Of a DNA stretch of 64,000 nt, positions 33,497 through 43,836 are shown one piece after another. Both the position numbers and the translations under genes were made by a program. Position 1 is the stretch's first letter; every line of letters starts with the position of its first letter. This DNA comes from Calvatia gigantea. Lineage: Eukaryota > Basidiomycota > Agaricomycetes > Agaricales > Lycoperdaceae. The notes under the pieces are model-generated. The model did no database searches, had not been told where the DNA came from, and was given only the letters and a program-made list of their open reading frames with translations. The stretch spans positions 992,001-1,056,000 of the forward strand of contig JACAAK010000006.1 in the NCBI GenBank assembly GCA_025093985.1. The letters run 5' to 3'.

Positions 33497-34486
33497 TCAT
33501 GCCTCAGGAAGCTCATCAAAGTCTCCATTTACTATGGTGGCTGCGAGTGCTTTCTTAGTGGTGGCAATGAGGAACTTGCCATTGTTGGATCATGCTAAGA
33601 AGATGGGTGAGTAGCTTCATCTGTCTTGTCAGATAGGAACTGGGATGCCATTGTATGGGAAGTCAGTGGTGGTGGAGCTGTCCCAGTAGTTCTTGACTAT
33701 TGAGTTCCAATAGTGTTGGTCCTTTTCTTGTCCTGGTAGCACAGTGTGGAATCTTGCAGGCAGGAGAAAAACTGATACAAACTGTGGTGGTGTGATGGTT
33801 TTTATGAAACAATGAAGGGTGTTGACTTCCTCTTTTATAGAGACCGTGGTTTCTTCATCCATGGGGGTGTCGGCATGGGTTGGTGGCATAGGGTTGACAG
33901 TATCATGTAATTTGGAGAGGATGATATGAATCCTGTCGACCAGGATGTTGATGTCGGGGTCCTCGTTCGACTTGTCTCTCCCAAGCAACTTCATGGCTAT
34001 GTCAGCGAGCTCAAGGAATATGTTAGCAATGTTGAGGTGGTTAAAGACCTCAAGGCCCAGGTCAATTCAGCTTTGGAGTTCTTGGACATGATCTTGTTTG
34101 TTAGGGGTGAGGGTGGATTGGTCTAGTGCTTGGAAGATGGCGGGAATGTGCTGGTTGGTGAAGGAGGAAGCATTGGTAAATCTGGTGTACATGTCGGCAA
34201 AGGTTATGCAGGCAGTAGCGAGGGTAATGTGTCAGTTCACCACTAGTCATTTGTTCTGGGTGGTGATGTTTTCGATTTCACTGTTGGTAGCCTTGTCGAT
34301 GTCCTTGAGTAGAGCTTTGAGGAGGCCTTGTGCTGGAGATGGTATTTTAGCAAGGTTGAAGCAAGTTCCTTAGGGAGCCAGTGCTCTGCTGCTGTCTGGT
34401 TCTGGGAATGGCAGGGATGAGATTCTAGTAGGAGTGGGGTGAACAAGGGAATTAATAGCGATGCAGTTGGGTTGGGAGGCAGGCAT
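33497..34486 (-). pseudogene. Gypsy-1 ORF3, G1e copy
   Basis: Frame of 330 codons (stop included), the same length as in G1d, from MPASQPNCIAINS at 34486 to the TGA at 33497-33499. It starts six bases after the pol stop. Internal stops are TGA, mostly shared with G1d, plus a TGA for TGG near 34247. The central part (KLLGRDKSNEDPDINILVDR) matches G1d closely. Keeping the frame free of indels in two copies suggests a translated protein before decay, although both may descend from one recent source. No domain recognised. Confidence 0.8.
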
Positions 34487-34492
34487 GTTTAT

Positions 34493-37400
34493 TTAGTTTC
34501 TTTGTCTGGGTTGTTTGTTCAATGCTTTTTTGTGTTTTCTGCCCCCTCTTTTATGGATATCCTCTGGATGCCTTTTCAGGTAGTCTCGTATGGCATCCTT
34601 CGCATTCTCCAAATTGGACTCCACTGTCCACATATCTTCTTTATTGCTATACCCCTTCCAGTGGACTAGGAATTGATATCCCCTTCCTCATTTCCTTTGT
34701 CCACAGATTTCTTCCACTTCGTATTCTTTTTCATTGTTTATGATCACAGGGTCAGGTGCCGGTGGCTGTTTTTGACTTGGAAATTCAGCCTGATGTGCTA
34801 GTGTCAAAAGTTGTTTGTTAAACACATTATGGATGGCCCATCCATTGTTAGATGTGCTCCCATCAGTCTGTAGATAGATTGGGACTTGTAGCTGATGGAG
34901 ATTTGAGTCATGTGACACAGTCACATGACTGTTGGACTTGTAGTTTGCCTGTGGGCACTTTGAGGACCTTTAGTCTCTTACAGTTGTCCACAAATGAGCA
35001 AAACTCTGTATCTCAACAATTCAGTCTCTTACAGTTGTCCACAGTAATTGTGGATTTTCTCTAGATTCTCTCTATCAATACACGTCGTTTCTTCACTATT
35101 AGGACCACCTCACATCCCCCTACGCACACCTTATAACATCCATCTGGCAACATTAGCCAATATGCTGCTTCTCCTATCTTTTCCTTAATAAGGAAAGGGC
35201 TATACCATTTTTGGCCTAGCTTCATTGATGTTTGATTGGTATGGATGTTGGTGTTCTCCAGCCACACCACATTGCCTATTTGGTATGTTTTGGTATGGGT
35301 CTTGTTACGGTCACATTGCTGTTTCATCTTTTCTTGATATGTGCATAGTGCTGATGAAGCATTGTCTTGGGTGGTCTGAAGTTCCTTTAGGAAATCCATG
35401 GCCGCTGGATTGTTTGTTGGTAGTTTGTTTTTTCCTTTCCATGGGTTTCTTCTGTAGTTTAGGAAAAATGGCATCACCTGTGTTCCTCCATATTGTTTGT
35501 CATTATACTGAAATTCTGTAATGGGGAGCCATTCTGCCCAGTCGTCCTGGTTGTAATTGCAGTATAAGCGGATGTACATTTCTACTTCTCTATTGATGCG
35601 CTCTGTTTGTCCATCCATTTGTGGGTAGTATGCTGTTGATAGGTTGTGTTCTATGCCGAGCCCCTTGAATAGTTCTTTGGTGAATTCTGATGCGAACTGA
35701 GGTCCTCAGTCACTGAGTACTTTCCTTGGTAATCTGTGTAGCTTCCATATTTCGTCTCGATATATTTTTGCAATAGCCTTGGATGAAACGTCCATGGTAG
35801 TCAGTATGAGCTGTATCATTTTTGTGAAGTGGTCTATGATGACCAGTATTGCATCTTTCCCTTTTGACTCCAGTAGTGGTCCGATCATATTGATGCTGAT
35901 TTCTTTCCAAGGTCCATTTGGGACTGGGAGGGGATGTAGTGGTGATCTGAGTGGTGTTGTTCTAGCTTTATTCCTTTGGCAGGCTTGGCATCCTTGGATA
36001 TATTTTTTCACATCTATTCACATTGTTGGCCACCAGTAGTCATGGCTGATTAGTTCCATCATTCTGTGTTGGCCTAGGTGGCCTGCATCTGGCATGTCAT
36101 GATACTATGTTAGGATTTCTTCTCGTAGCTTTGGGTTGGGTGGGATGTATGCACTATTTTGTCTGTAGATAATTCCATGCTCCTCGGTAAGCTTGGACTC
36201 TAGTTTTCTTAACTCGGTAAGAACTGTTGTCTTGCACTGGGGCTTGTTCCAGATCCATTCTAGGAATGTTGGCTTGAGGAATAATTCTGCTCGTAAGAGC
36301 ACTGTGTCATCTATGTTCCCTGTTTGCAGCCAATTTTCTTGGATCATAGTGACTAGTTTGTCTTCTTGTCCCTCTGGTATTTGGTGGATTCGGGACAATA
36401 GGTTAGTCTTTGTGTTTGTTTTCCTGGGTACATATCACAGTGTGAAGTCATAGTCCTGTAACTGTAGGTACCATTGAGCTTGTCGTCCATTCAGTTTTTG
36501 TGGTTCTTGGTAGTATTTTAAATTTTCGTGGTCAGTCCAGATTTCAAATTTTTCTTCTGTGTCCAGCAGGTAGTGTCTCCATTCCTTTAGGGCATGGATG
36601 ATGGCTAGTAGCTCTTTGTCATATATTTCATAATTACACTCTGCTAGTGATAACATTCATGATGTGAAGGCAATTGGGTGCCATTTGGCCTCCTGTAGCT
36701 ATGATAGTATGCCTCCTAACGCATAGTCTGATGTGTCAACTTCTACCCTGAACTGTCCTTGTCTTTGTAGCAGGGTTAACACAGGCTCTTCGGTAATGCA
36801 TTTTTTAAGGCAATCGAAGGCCACCTGATGTTCTTGATTCTATTCCCATGTAGTTGCTCCCTTGAGTTTGTTTAGCAGTCCTGTGATCTTGCTGAAGTTT
36901 TTTATGAAATGTTGGTAGTAGTTGGCAAAGCCTAGGAACCTTTCTACCCCTTTTGTATTTTTCGGCTCTGGCCAGTCTCATACTGATTTGACTTTTTCTT
37001 CTTCCATTTCGATTTGCCTATGTCCCACTTTGACTCCTAACATAGGGATTTCTTCCACGTCAAAGATGCATTTGGTTCGTTTGAAACATAGATTGTATTG
37101 TGCTGTGTGCTCCAGGAACCGTACTGTCCATTCTTTTAGTTGTTCCTTGGTGTCGCCAGGAATGGCAAAATTGTCCATATAGTTTACAATATCTCCATTT
37201 TGCAATAGATTGTGGAAGATGCTTGTCATCATTCTGGAAAAGGTCCCCAGCGAGTTACTAAGTCTGAAATACATGACTGTTGGCTTGAAAAGCCCTTTGT
37301 TGGTGAGGAATGCCACTTTCCATTTGTCTTCTTCCTTGATCCTGATGTTGTTGTATCCCCAGATGATATTGAGCTTGTTAAAATACTTGGCTTTTCCAAG

Positions 37401-38312
37401 CTTGTCAATCACCTTGCCAATTCTTGGCAGCGGCATTTTGTCCTTGATTACCATGTTGTTTAATCATCTATAGTCCTGAATTAATCTCTTGGATCTGTCT
37501 TTCTTGGGGATAAAGAAGGTTGGTGCTACATATGGGGATTTTGATGGCCGTATTTGTCCTAATTCTAGGTTTTCTTTGATGAATGCTTTGAGTTTGTCCT
37601 GTTCTTTGACTGTCATGTTGTATGTTCCTATGCTTATTTCTTTTGGGACATCCTCTGTTAGGATTATTTCATGGTCCCATTTGGTTCATTCTGGGAGTTT
37701 GTCGAACATTGTTTTGTTGAATAGATATGTGAATGGTTGTATGTAGTCTGGTAGATCTTTCGGTTTAGTTGGGTTGGGTTCATCTTCTTCTTCCCATAAA
37801 TCCCCTGTAGCAGCCATGCTCTGTATTTTCTCCATGATGGGGATGTTTCAGTGGGGGAATTGACAGTTTGGTGGACACCAGGTGAACTTGATTTCTCCAT
37901 TATTCCAATCTACTTCTGGATTGTGTTTGACCAGCCAGTCATGTCCCAGAAAGACCTCTGCACAGTCTTGTAGTTGTACGACTAACACTTCAATTCATTC
38001 TTTGTGTCCTTGGATATCTATGTTGATTGTGGCCATTTCTGTTACTTTTCCACCCTGGTTTGGTGTTCTATCCATGTTTAATACTAAGATCTGTTGTTCC
38101 AGTTTTTAGGTGGGAAGTTTTTCCTTATCTACCAGCTTTTTGCTAATGCTGCTGGTTGTGCATCCTGAGTTGATAATCATATCCACCATTATCTCTTTTC
38201 TCGCTGTTTGTATTTTTCCTTTTAGGTTTAGTTCATGCTTTCTTCTCTGAGGAATCGTGTAGAATTTGTCTGATATCCTAGATACAAGCTTTCTAACTCT
38301 CGAGGTAGCACC
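34493..38312 (-). pseudogene. pol: Gypsy-1 pol, G1e copy, split by a Copia-C LTR
   Basis: Protease near 38150 reads IINSGCTTSSI (DSG now NSG). RT is about 36960-37640. The first Asp is Asn (KLNIIWGYNN, codon 37378-37380) and the active site is YMDN (Asn codon 37170-37172). RNase H about 36260-36760, integrase about 35060-36060 (MDGQTERINREVEMYIRLYC near 35600). The GPY/F part is interrupted at LPDG/GWAIHDV by the solo LTR 34846-35138. A chromodomain (YQFLVHWKGYSNKEDMW, about 34610-34680) ends at TAA 34493-34495. Dead by stops and catalytic loss. Confidence 0.9.
34846..35138 (-). repeat. Solo Copia-C LTR in G1e pol
   Basis: 293-bp sequence, TGTTAGATGTG to ACCTTATAACA on +, with a perfect TSD TCCAT (34841-34845 and 35139-35143). 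It matches the Copia-C LTR at 41079-41351. No internal sequence remains, so this is an LTR/LTR recombinant or a single-LTR remnant. Confidence 0.93.
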
Positions 38313-39436
38313 TACTTGGAGTCTTTGGAAAAATCCTTCTTTTCTTCATCAACCTCTTCTACTCTTCGGACCTATATCTTCTTTGGTGCGATGCAGGCCT
38401 TTGCTATGTAGCCTGTTTTCCCACAGTTGTAGCAAGTCAACCCCTTGGGCTTCTTGCAATCTTTGGCCATATGTCCGAAAATGCCGCAATTATAGCATTT
38501 AGGTTTTTCTTCAGCATTGAAAATGTGGCATTGGCTTCCTATCTCCATTGATTCTCCCATTTCTCCATAGGTTGTTCCAGTGTTGGTTTTCTTATCTCCT
38601 TGGTATTCTGATGCTTCATATCCTTGTCCTATGGCAAGGATGGCTTCTGTCCATTCTGCATAGGTGTCTGGCCTGGCACTAGGTGGGTAGCTTGTAATAG
38701 TGTGGATGATGTCTTGCCTGGCATTTTTCTTGAGTAGGAACATTGTATGTTTATTATCTGTTTTTGCCTTGCTCTTTAGGACTTGGAATTCAATTAGGTA
38801 GTCAGCAGTGTTCTTGTTTCCTTGTTTGAACTTCTCGATTTGCCATTCCGCTTTGCTGTTCAAGGCATCATCGGAGAAGGTTTTCCTAAAGTCTTCAGAA
38901 AATGCTTTCCAGTCCACTGAGTCTTCTCCATCTAAGATTTGTGAGGCCTTCATTGCTACATAGGCTCCTGCTGTTCCTCCTCTCAGTCTAGCTAAGACTA
39001 CTATGGCTTTATCATCCACTGAGACTATTTTGTTGAACTTTATGAAGAGCGTTATTGCTCTCCACCAGTCATTGAACTTGGTGTGGGTGCCATCAAAAAA
39101 ACCCAGGTCTGGCACTAAGCCTTTCCCACTAGATGCTATCATGGGTACTACTGCATTGTCAGTCATATCGGAGTCAGTCTCTAATTCTGTTTCATCTGAG
39201 CTTGATTTGTCTGATTTCTCCTGATGGGCTAACTCCTCCTCTGTTAGGTTGAGTTTGTTTAGAAGTTCTGATAATACTTCTTCTTCTACTGGGTTTGCTC
39301 CAGGTTCATCATGTATTTCTCCAGTTGGTTCTTCAGGTACTTCGGGGTTCCCTGTTTCTTCCTCATCTAATGTTTCAGATTCGTTGTCAGTGACTTCGAG
39401 ATTTGGTTCTCTGTATTCATCTGGGTTCGAGCTCAT
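38313..39436 (-). pseudogene. gag: Gypsy-1 gag, G1e copy (nearly intact)
   Basis: Best Gag of the family: 354 codons open from MSSNPDEYREPNLEVTDNES (39436) to KACIAPKKI, then a TAG (CAG in G1d) and 18 more codons to the family stop TAG at 38313-38315. The N-terminus (residues 1-100) is acidic. The central part is capsid-like (FFDGTHTKFNDWWRAITLF, KFKQGNKNTADYLIEFQ). Two knuckles follow near the end: CYNCGIFGHMAKDC (complete) and CYNCGKTGYIAKAC (His changed to Tyr). Gag packages the element RNA in the cytoplasm. The final TAG lies at the same place in G1a, G1d and G1e, so it is the normal end, with pol in the -1 frame. Confidence 0.9.
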
Positions 39437-39516
39437 ATACTAGCTCCTGGGTTGTCTTTTGTTCAGGCCTATTTCAGCCTACTCTTTGCAAGGTGAGGTG
39501 GGGACGCTTAACCAAA

Positions 39517-39823
39517 TGTTATGACCTTAGTCTGAGTAAACCTCAGGTTGCAACTTGGGCTAAGACTTGAGGGCGAGTAAGGGGAGGAGAACTAGAGATG
39601 GTTAAGCATACTGAATACAGGAGTATGTATGTATGCTTAAATACAGTAGACATCCGGTTGAATGGATGGAGGTAACTACATGAAACGTCTGATGATAATA
39701 GTGCAGTAGTTACTGTAAGTCAATACTCAGAGATCACTGGACTGGAATAGGTGAAACAGGTACAGGATGGAGTAGAATACAGACAAGTATGGAGTAGATA
39801 TGAATAGGCAAAAGTTCATAACA
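39517..39823 (-). repeat. G1e 5' LTR
   Basis: 307 bp, the partner of 33172-33478. TTTGGTTAAGCGTCCCC on the - strand adjoins it as candidate primer-binding site. Confidence 0.95.
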
Positions 39824-39828
39824 GTTTC

Positions 39829-40071
39829 ATCTGAACTTGATTTGTTTGATTTCTCCTGATGGATTGACTCTTCCTCTGCTAGGTTGAGTTTGTTTAGAAG
39901 CTCTGATAGTGCTTCTTCTTCTGCTAGGTTTGCTCTGGATTCATTGTGTGCTCCTTCGGTAGGTTCTTTAGGTACTTCAGAGTTCCCTGTTTCTTCTTTG
40001 TCTGATGTTTCTGATTCATCATCAGTGACTTCAAGGTTTGGTTCTCTGTATTCGTCTGGGTTCGAGCTCAT
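39829..40071 (-). pseudogene. gag: Gypsy-1 gag of G1d, N-terminal part
   Basis: ATG at 40069-40071 opens MSSNPDEYREPNLEVTDDES, an acidic Ser/Glu-rich Gag N-terminus, broken by G1e. Removing G1e and one GTTTC rejoins it in frame with the 33166 side. Confidence 0.85.
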
Positions 40072-40150
40072 GTACTAGCTCCTAGGTCATCTTTGTTCAG
40101 GCCTGTTTCAGCCTACTCCTTGCAAGGTGAGGTGGGGATGCTTAACCAAA

Positions 40151-40456
40151 TGTTACAACTTTAGTCTGAGTAAACCTCAGGTTGCAACTTAGGCTAAGAC
40201 TTGAGGGTGAGTAAGGGAAGGGAGAACTAGGTAGTTAAGCATACCGAATACAGGAGTATGTATGTATGCTTAAGTACAATAGACATCCAGTTGAACAGAT
40301 GAAGGTAGCTACATGAAACATCCAATGATAATGGCATAGTAGTCTTATGAGTCAATACTCGGAGATCATTGGTACTGGAATAGATGAAACAGATATTGGA
40401 CATATCAGAATGAAGATAAACACAGGGTGGACATAAATAGGCGAAAGTTCACAACA
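40151..40456 (-). repeat. G1d 5' LTR
   Basis: 306 bp, the partner of 27441-27746. Just inside it, TTTGGTTAAGCATCCCC on the - strand is the candidate primer-binding site shared with G1c and G1e. Confidence 0.95.
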
Positions 40457-41034
40457 CTACTGGGACTTTCCTATTTCCCTTCCCTATACCCCAGTCTGTT
40501 CTTTATTTATTTATCACATGTACTTCTACTTTTTGCTTTTTATAACTCCTTCTGAGTCATGTTCCTGTTTCACCTTCTCTATTTCCATTATCAAACTTCT
40601 ATTTACTTGTCTCTCTCTTTTCCTGACTCATATTGCTTCTTTTCTATTTATTACTTATTCCCTATGACTCCATAGATTACCAATTAACCCATAGTAGTCT
40701 TCCATTGACTTATACTCTCTTACTACATAATTACTCATTTCTTATACATAGCTAGTATATAAACCTTAAGTAGTACACTTGTATTACCTTAGGTTATTCT
40801 AGTAACAAGCTTCCTTATCTTTGCTCATCTGCTACAAGGTTAACAACCTTGGGAACTGTAGTGACATTTAACTCAGACTTCTCAGACAAGTGTGAGCTTC
40901 TACTTGAGGAAACAATCTGAAGTCTGCACAGAAGTCATTGAGACTTGTTGTATACTTCTGGACTATAGCATTGAACCTCTCTCTGGGTAAAGACAATTCA
41001 GGCCCAGTTGTGAAGTAAGGTAACATATATAACA
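40457..41034 (+). repeat. Older Gypsy-2 5' LTR (G2b), right part
   Basis: Continues 27385-27440 after G1d. The first five bases CTACT pair with CTACC (27436-27440) as the G1d TSD, with one C/T change. Together the parts give 629 bp, matching the 631/624-bp LTRs of G2a. TATA box TATATAAACC at 40756-40765. It is much more CpG-depleted than G2a, so it is an older copy in the opposite orientation. Confidence 0.85.
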
Positions 41035-41078
41035 TAAGAATAACCTCACCTCTTCTCTTATTTCTACATAACTCCTGT
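41035..41078 (+). other. Gypsy-2 leader fragment (G2b)
   Basis: TAAGAATAACCTCACCTCTT and the following bases match the leader just inside the G2a 5' LTR. G2b was therefore a real element, not a solo LTR; its body is cut off here by Copia-C. Confidence 0.75.
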
Positions 41079-41351
41079 TGTTGTAAGGTGTGCGTAGGGG
41101 GACGTGAAGCAGTCCTAATAGCAAAGAAATGATGTGTATTGATAGAGAGAATCTGTGGACAACTGTAAGAGACTGAATTGTTGAGATACAGAGTTTTGCT
41201 CATTTGTGGACAACTGTAAGAGACTAAAGGTCCTCAAAGTGCCCACAGGCAAACTACAAGTCCAACAGTCATGTGACTGTGTCACATGACTCAAATCTCC
41301 ATCAGCTACAAGTCCCAATCTATCTACAGACTGATGGGAGCACATCTAACA
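41079..41351 (-). repeat. Copia-C 3' LTR
   Basis: 273 bp, TGTTGTAAGGTGTGCG to CACATCTAACA on +. On the - strand it follows the purine run CAGGGAAGTA and the Copia-C RNase H frame. It contains a palindrome-like CATGTGACTGTGTCACATG near 41270. It inserted in the G2b leader. Confidence 0.85.
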
Positions 41352-41935
41352 TACTTCCCTGATCTAAGCAGTCCAAGGATAGAGTCCAACACAAGGCAAG
41401 GGAATAGGAAGTGATCATGGAGTGAGTCCAAGAAGTGGCACAGCAAAGTTGACAGTCTTGGGGTACACTGACTTGGTGAAGATATCAGCAAGTTGCTCAT
41501 CAGTGGGCACATACACTGGACTGATCAACCCATCAGCTACTGCATCTTGAAGCCAGTAGTACCTTAGGTCTAAGTGCTTCATCCTTCCATGGTGCTCTGG
41601 GTTCTTGGCTACACTAATACCAGACTTGTTGTCAATGTGAAGTGTCGAGGAGTAGGATAGGGGATAGCCAAACTCTGTCAGAATGTTCCTCATCCACATG
41701 ATCTCCTTTCCTCCCTCAACTGCAGCCACATACTCAGCTTCTGTGCTCGAGAGGGTGACAAAGGGCTGATGCTTAGAGCACCATCCCACAGCTGTACCAC
41801 TCACTAGAGTCACATATCCACCAGTAGCTCATCCTGTAGCCTTGCAGGAGCCATGGGAAGCATCAGTGTAGGTCTGGAACAGCTCCAAGTCATCATTGCT
41901 GTGCTCCAGTCCAGCCTGGCCTGGTGCGCCCTCTC
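41352..41935 (-). pseudogene. pol: Copia-C RNase H fragment
   Basis: 3' end of a Copia polyprotein: TDASHGSCKATG, a TGA, ATGGYVTLVSGTAVGWCSKH, LSSTEAEYVAAVEGGKEIMW, HIDNKSGISVAKNPEHHGRM and VYVPTDEQLADIFTKSVYPK, ending GLTP with stop 41415-41417. These are the standard Ty1/Copia RNase H motifs, with catalytic Asp and Glu visible. Everything upstream is missing: LINE-a sequence starts at about 41936. Codon use and CpG content are closer to the younger elements. Confidence 0.85.
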
Positions 41936-42496
41936 AACATCACCAAGAAGAAGAAGGTGGCGCCATCGCTGTATGCACAGACGCTCTCTTCCTCTAGCAA
42001 GGGCAAATCTGCCCAGATCCCTGTGGTTACGGCTGTGTGTGTAGCACAGTCCTTCCCAGAGCTTGAGCCCAAACGAGTTATTGCAATGGCTCATGAGGCA
42101 GAACCTTCGGTGCAAGGCAAGTCCAAGCATCCTGACAATGTCACAGCTGGTCCTAACCGTCGGCAGCTCCTCATGACAGCGGTGGCTATGCCGGATGGCT
42201 TCCCCCGCCCTCAAACCAACCACTTTGTTGAGGTCATCAACAGAGGTCTTGTCCAGGCTTGTGTCTATTGCCAGATTGAGTCTGTTCATTCAAGCATAGC
42301 CAATTCTTGGTCTCTGCTCACCAACTATGCTCCCACCCCAAAGGATGTTGCCATCATCAATGAGTGGGCCCATAAGGTAGTTGCTGAGGCTCTTAAGCAG
42401 GATGACGTCAGGCTCATACGTGTGTTCACTGATTCTATTGCATCAGCAAAGCTCGCAGTTGATCCATCTACACACTCCGGGCAGATGCTGTCCTAA
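41936..42496 (+). pseudogene. LINE ORF1-like segment fused to ORF2 RNase H
   Basis: Open frame in which about 160 residues not seen elsewhere in the window (KKKKVAPSLYAQTLSSSSKG to INEWAHKVVAEAL) run directly into LINE RNase H (KQDDVRLIRVFTDSIASAKL). The switch falls within GCTCTTAAGCAGGATGAC, the same sequence the intact LINE has there, which suggests a deletion at microhomology. From its position upstream of ORF2 on the same strand I infer ORF1 (the LINE RNA-binding protein), but I see no zinc knuckle or coiled coil in this part. A captured unrelated sequence is the alternative. The TAA at 42494-42496 replaces a Gln codon. Confidence 0.55.
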
Positions 42497-43099
42497 GGGG
42501 TATGTGTGGCACTGAAACAATGGCTCTCTGGTGATCGTCGGAGGGGCATTGAATTCCTCGCTGTCCCTTCTTCCGAGAAGTGGGAGTTTCACCATGCTGT
42601 TCACCGGCATGTCACCTCGTTCCCTCAGGTCGCTTTTGGCTTGAGGCTGTTCACTTCTATTGCCTGCCTGCGCAAGGAGGCGGTCGATGATGTTCTGGAG
42701 TCATGGCGTCAGCTGTACTCTACCTCTTCTTATAAGGGGCGTAGCAACATGGATCTCACTTCTGGGGCGGACTCATCTATTCCGGGGAAGCCGACCTACC
42801 TTTCTGGTGGGCCCTGGCTCCCTCATGTTAGTAGCTCTAACTCGCTGTATGCGAGGGCTGTGCGTGCCATCACAGGTCATGCTCCGATTGGGTCGTACCG
42901 GGTATGATTCTTTCCTAATGAAGGCGTTGGCTGTTTGTGTGGCGCCGCTCTCGAGGGGCGCTATCACATATTCGTCAGGTGTCCTAAGCATAAGAGGGAA
43001 CTTGACAGACCTCCTCAGACCATTCGTGAGCTGATTGACTTCCTGAACGCAAACCCTGGGGCTTTTGCGTTCAGACCAGATGATGCTGGGATCGGCTGA
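42497..43099 (+). pseudogene. LINE-a ORF2 C-terminus
   Basis: Continues the RNase H frame to the ORF2 end: FHHAVHRHVTSFPQV, then a CCHC-type motif (CLCGAALEGRYHIFVRC) near 42930-42990, and FRPDDAGIG with TGA at 43097-43099. A TGA for CGG/CGA near 42904 breaks it. Confidence 0.85.
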
Positions 43100-43836
43100 G
43101 CTGGCACGCGTGGGGGGTTCCTGCGGTGTCGCTGGTCTTCTGGCCTACTAGGTGGAGAAGTTGCAAGGCAACAGGGGTGGGGTCCCTGGGGGGTGCTTCC
43201 GGCCTTGGCTGGTGGTGCTCCTTTCCTGGGCTTGGTTGGGGGCTTCGCGGTGGGCGGAAGCATAAAATAACGGGGGTAGGGTCCCCGGGTGGCGGTGCAA
43301 GTTCTTCCTGCTCAGCTGCTTTCTTGGGCGCCATCTAGGCAGCGCTTCGAGTTGCTACCCTGCCTGCTGTGTTGCTCTAGGTCAGGACTGGGCTGATACC
43401 CTTCCACTTGGGAAGTTGGGGGTAAGGCGGCTCCAAGCAGGGGCTCCTTGCACTGGCTCTCCTGATTACACCTGTTCCCCTGAGGGCACTCAGCCACCAT
43501 TGCTGCTGGGTCCGCCTCTTGAGGGATGATCAGGGCACCGTTGCGCTGCGACGATACGGTACTGGGTGTACACCACAAGACCTGGGCAACTGGGGCTTCT
43601 TCAGTGTGATGGGCATTTCGGGCGACCGGGGGATTTGGCAAGTAAGGGGGGTCCAGTTTGGTCTGGGTGGGCGCTATGCCTGGCTTGGGTTGGGTTGGGC
43701 TCCTTCTGAACAGTAGATTACTCTCAACTCGTCAGACTTTGTAGTTGGGGCTTTGTACTTAGCTACACGTGGACTGCGATCGGGCACCGCATTATAAATT
43801 GGCGCAAGCCATGATTAAAAAAAAAAAAAAAAAAAA

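Larger units (their letters stand above)
33172..39823 (-). mobile_element. Gypsy-1 copy G1e, full-length, nested in G1d gag
   Basis: 6652 bp on the - strand, LTRs 33172-33478 and 39517-39823, perfect TSD GTTTC (33167-33171 and 39824-39828). It contains the longest Gag frame of the family, pol, ORF3 and a solo Copia-C LTR (34846-35138). The LTRs differ at 25 of 307 positions, all transitions, which is more than the older host copy G1d shows. Confidence 0.96.
27441..40456 (-). mobile_element. Gypsy-1 copy G1d, full-length, hosting G1e
   Basis: Gypsy-1 element on the - strand with LTRs 27441-27746 and 40151-40456 and TSD CTACC/CTACT, inserted in the G2b LTR. Its gag is split by G1e (33172-39823). 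Without G1e and one GTTTC the element is about 6.36 kb. The order is gag, pol with chromodomain, ORF3. The two LTRs differ at 18 of 306 positions, all transitions. Confidence 0.95.
41936..43836 (+). mobile_element. LINE-a, internally deleted
   Basis: + strand LINE with a 5' ORF1-like segment fused to the end of ORF2, then the 3' UTR (43100-43816) and poly(A) 43817-43836. EN, RT and the first part of RNase H are missing. The left boundary with Copia-C is approximate. Confidence 0.75.

Noticed and set aside
27385..41034. G2b as a solo LTR.
   Set aside because: 44 bp of Gypsy-2 leader follow it, so it was the 5' LTR of an element cut by Copia-C.
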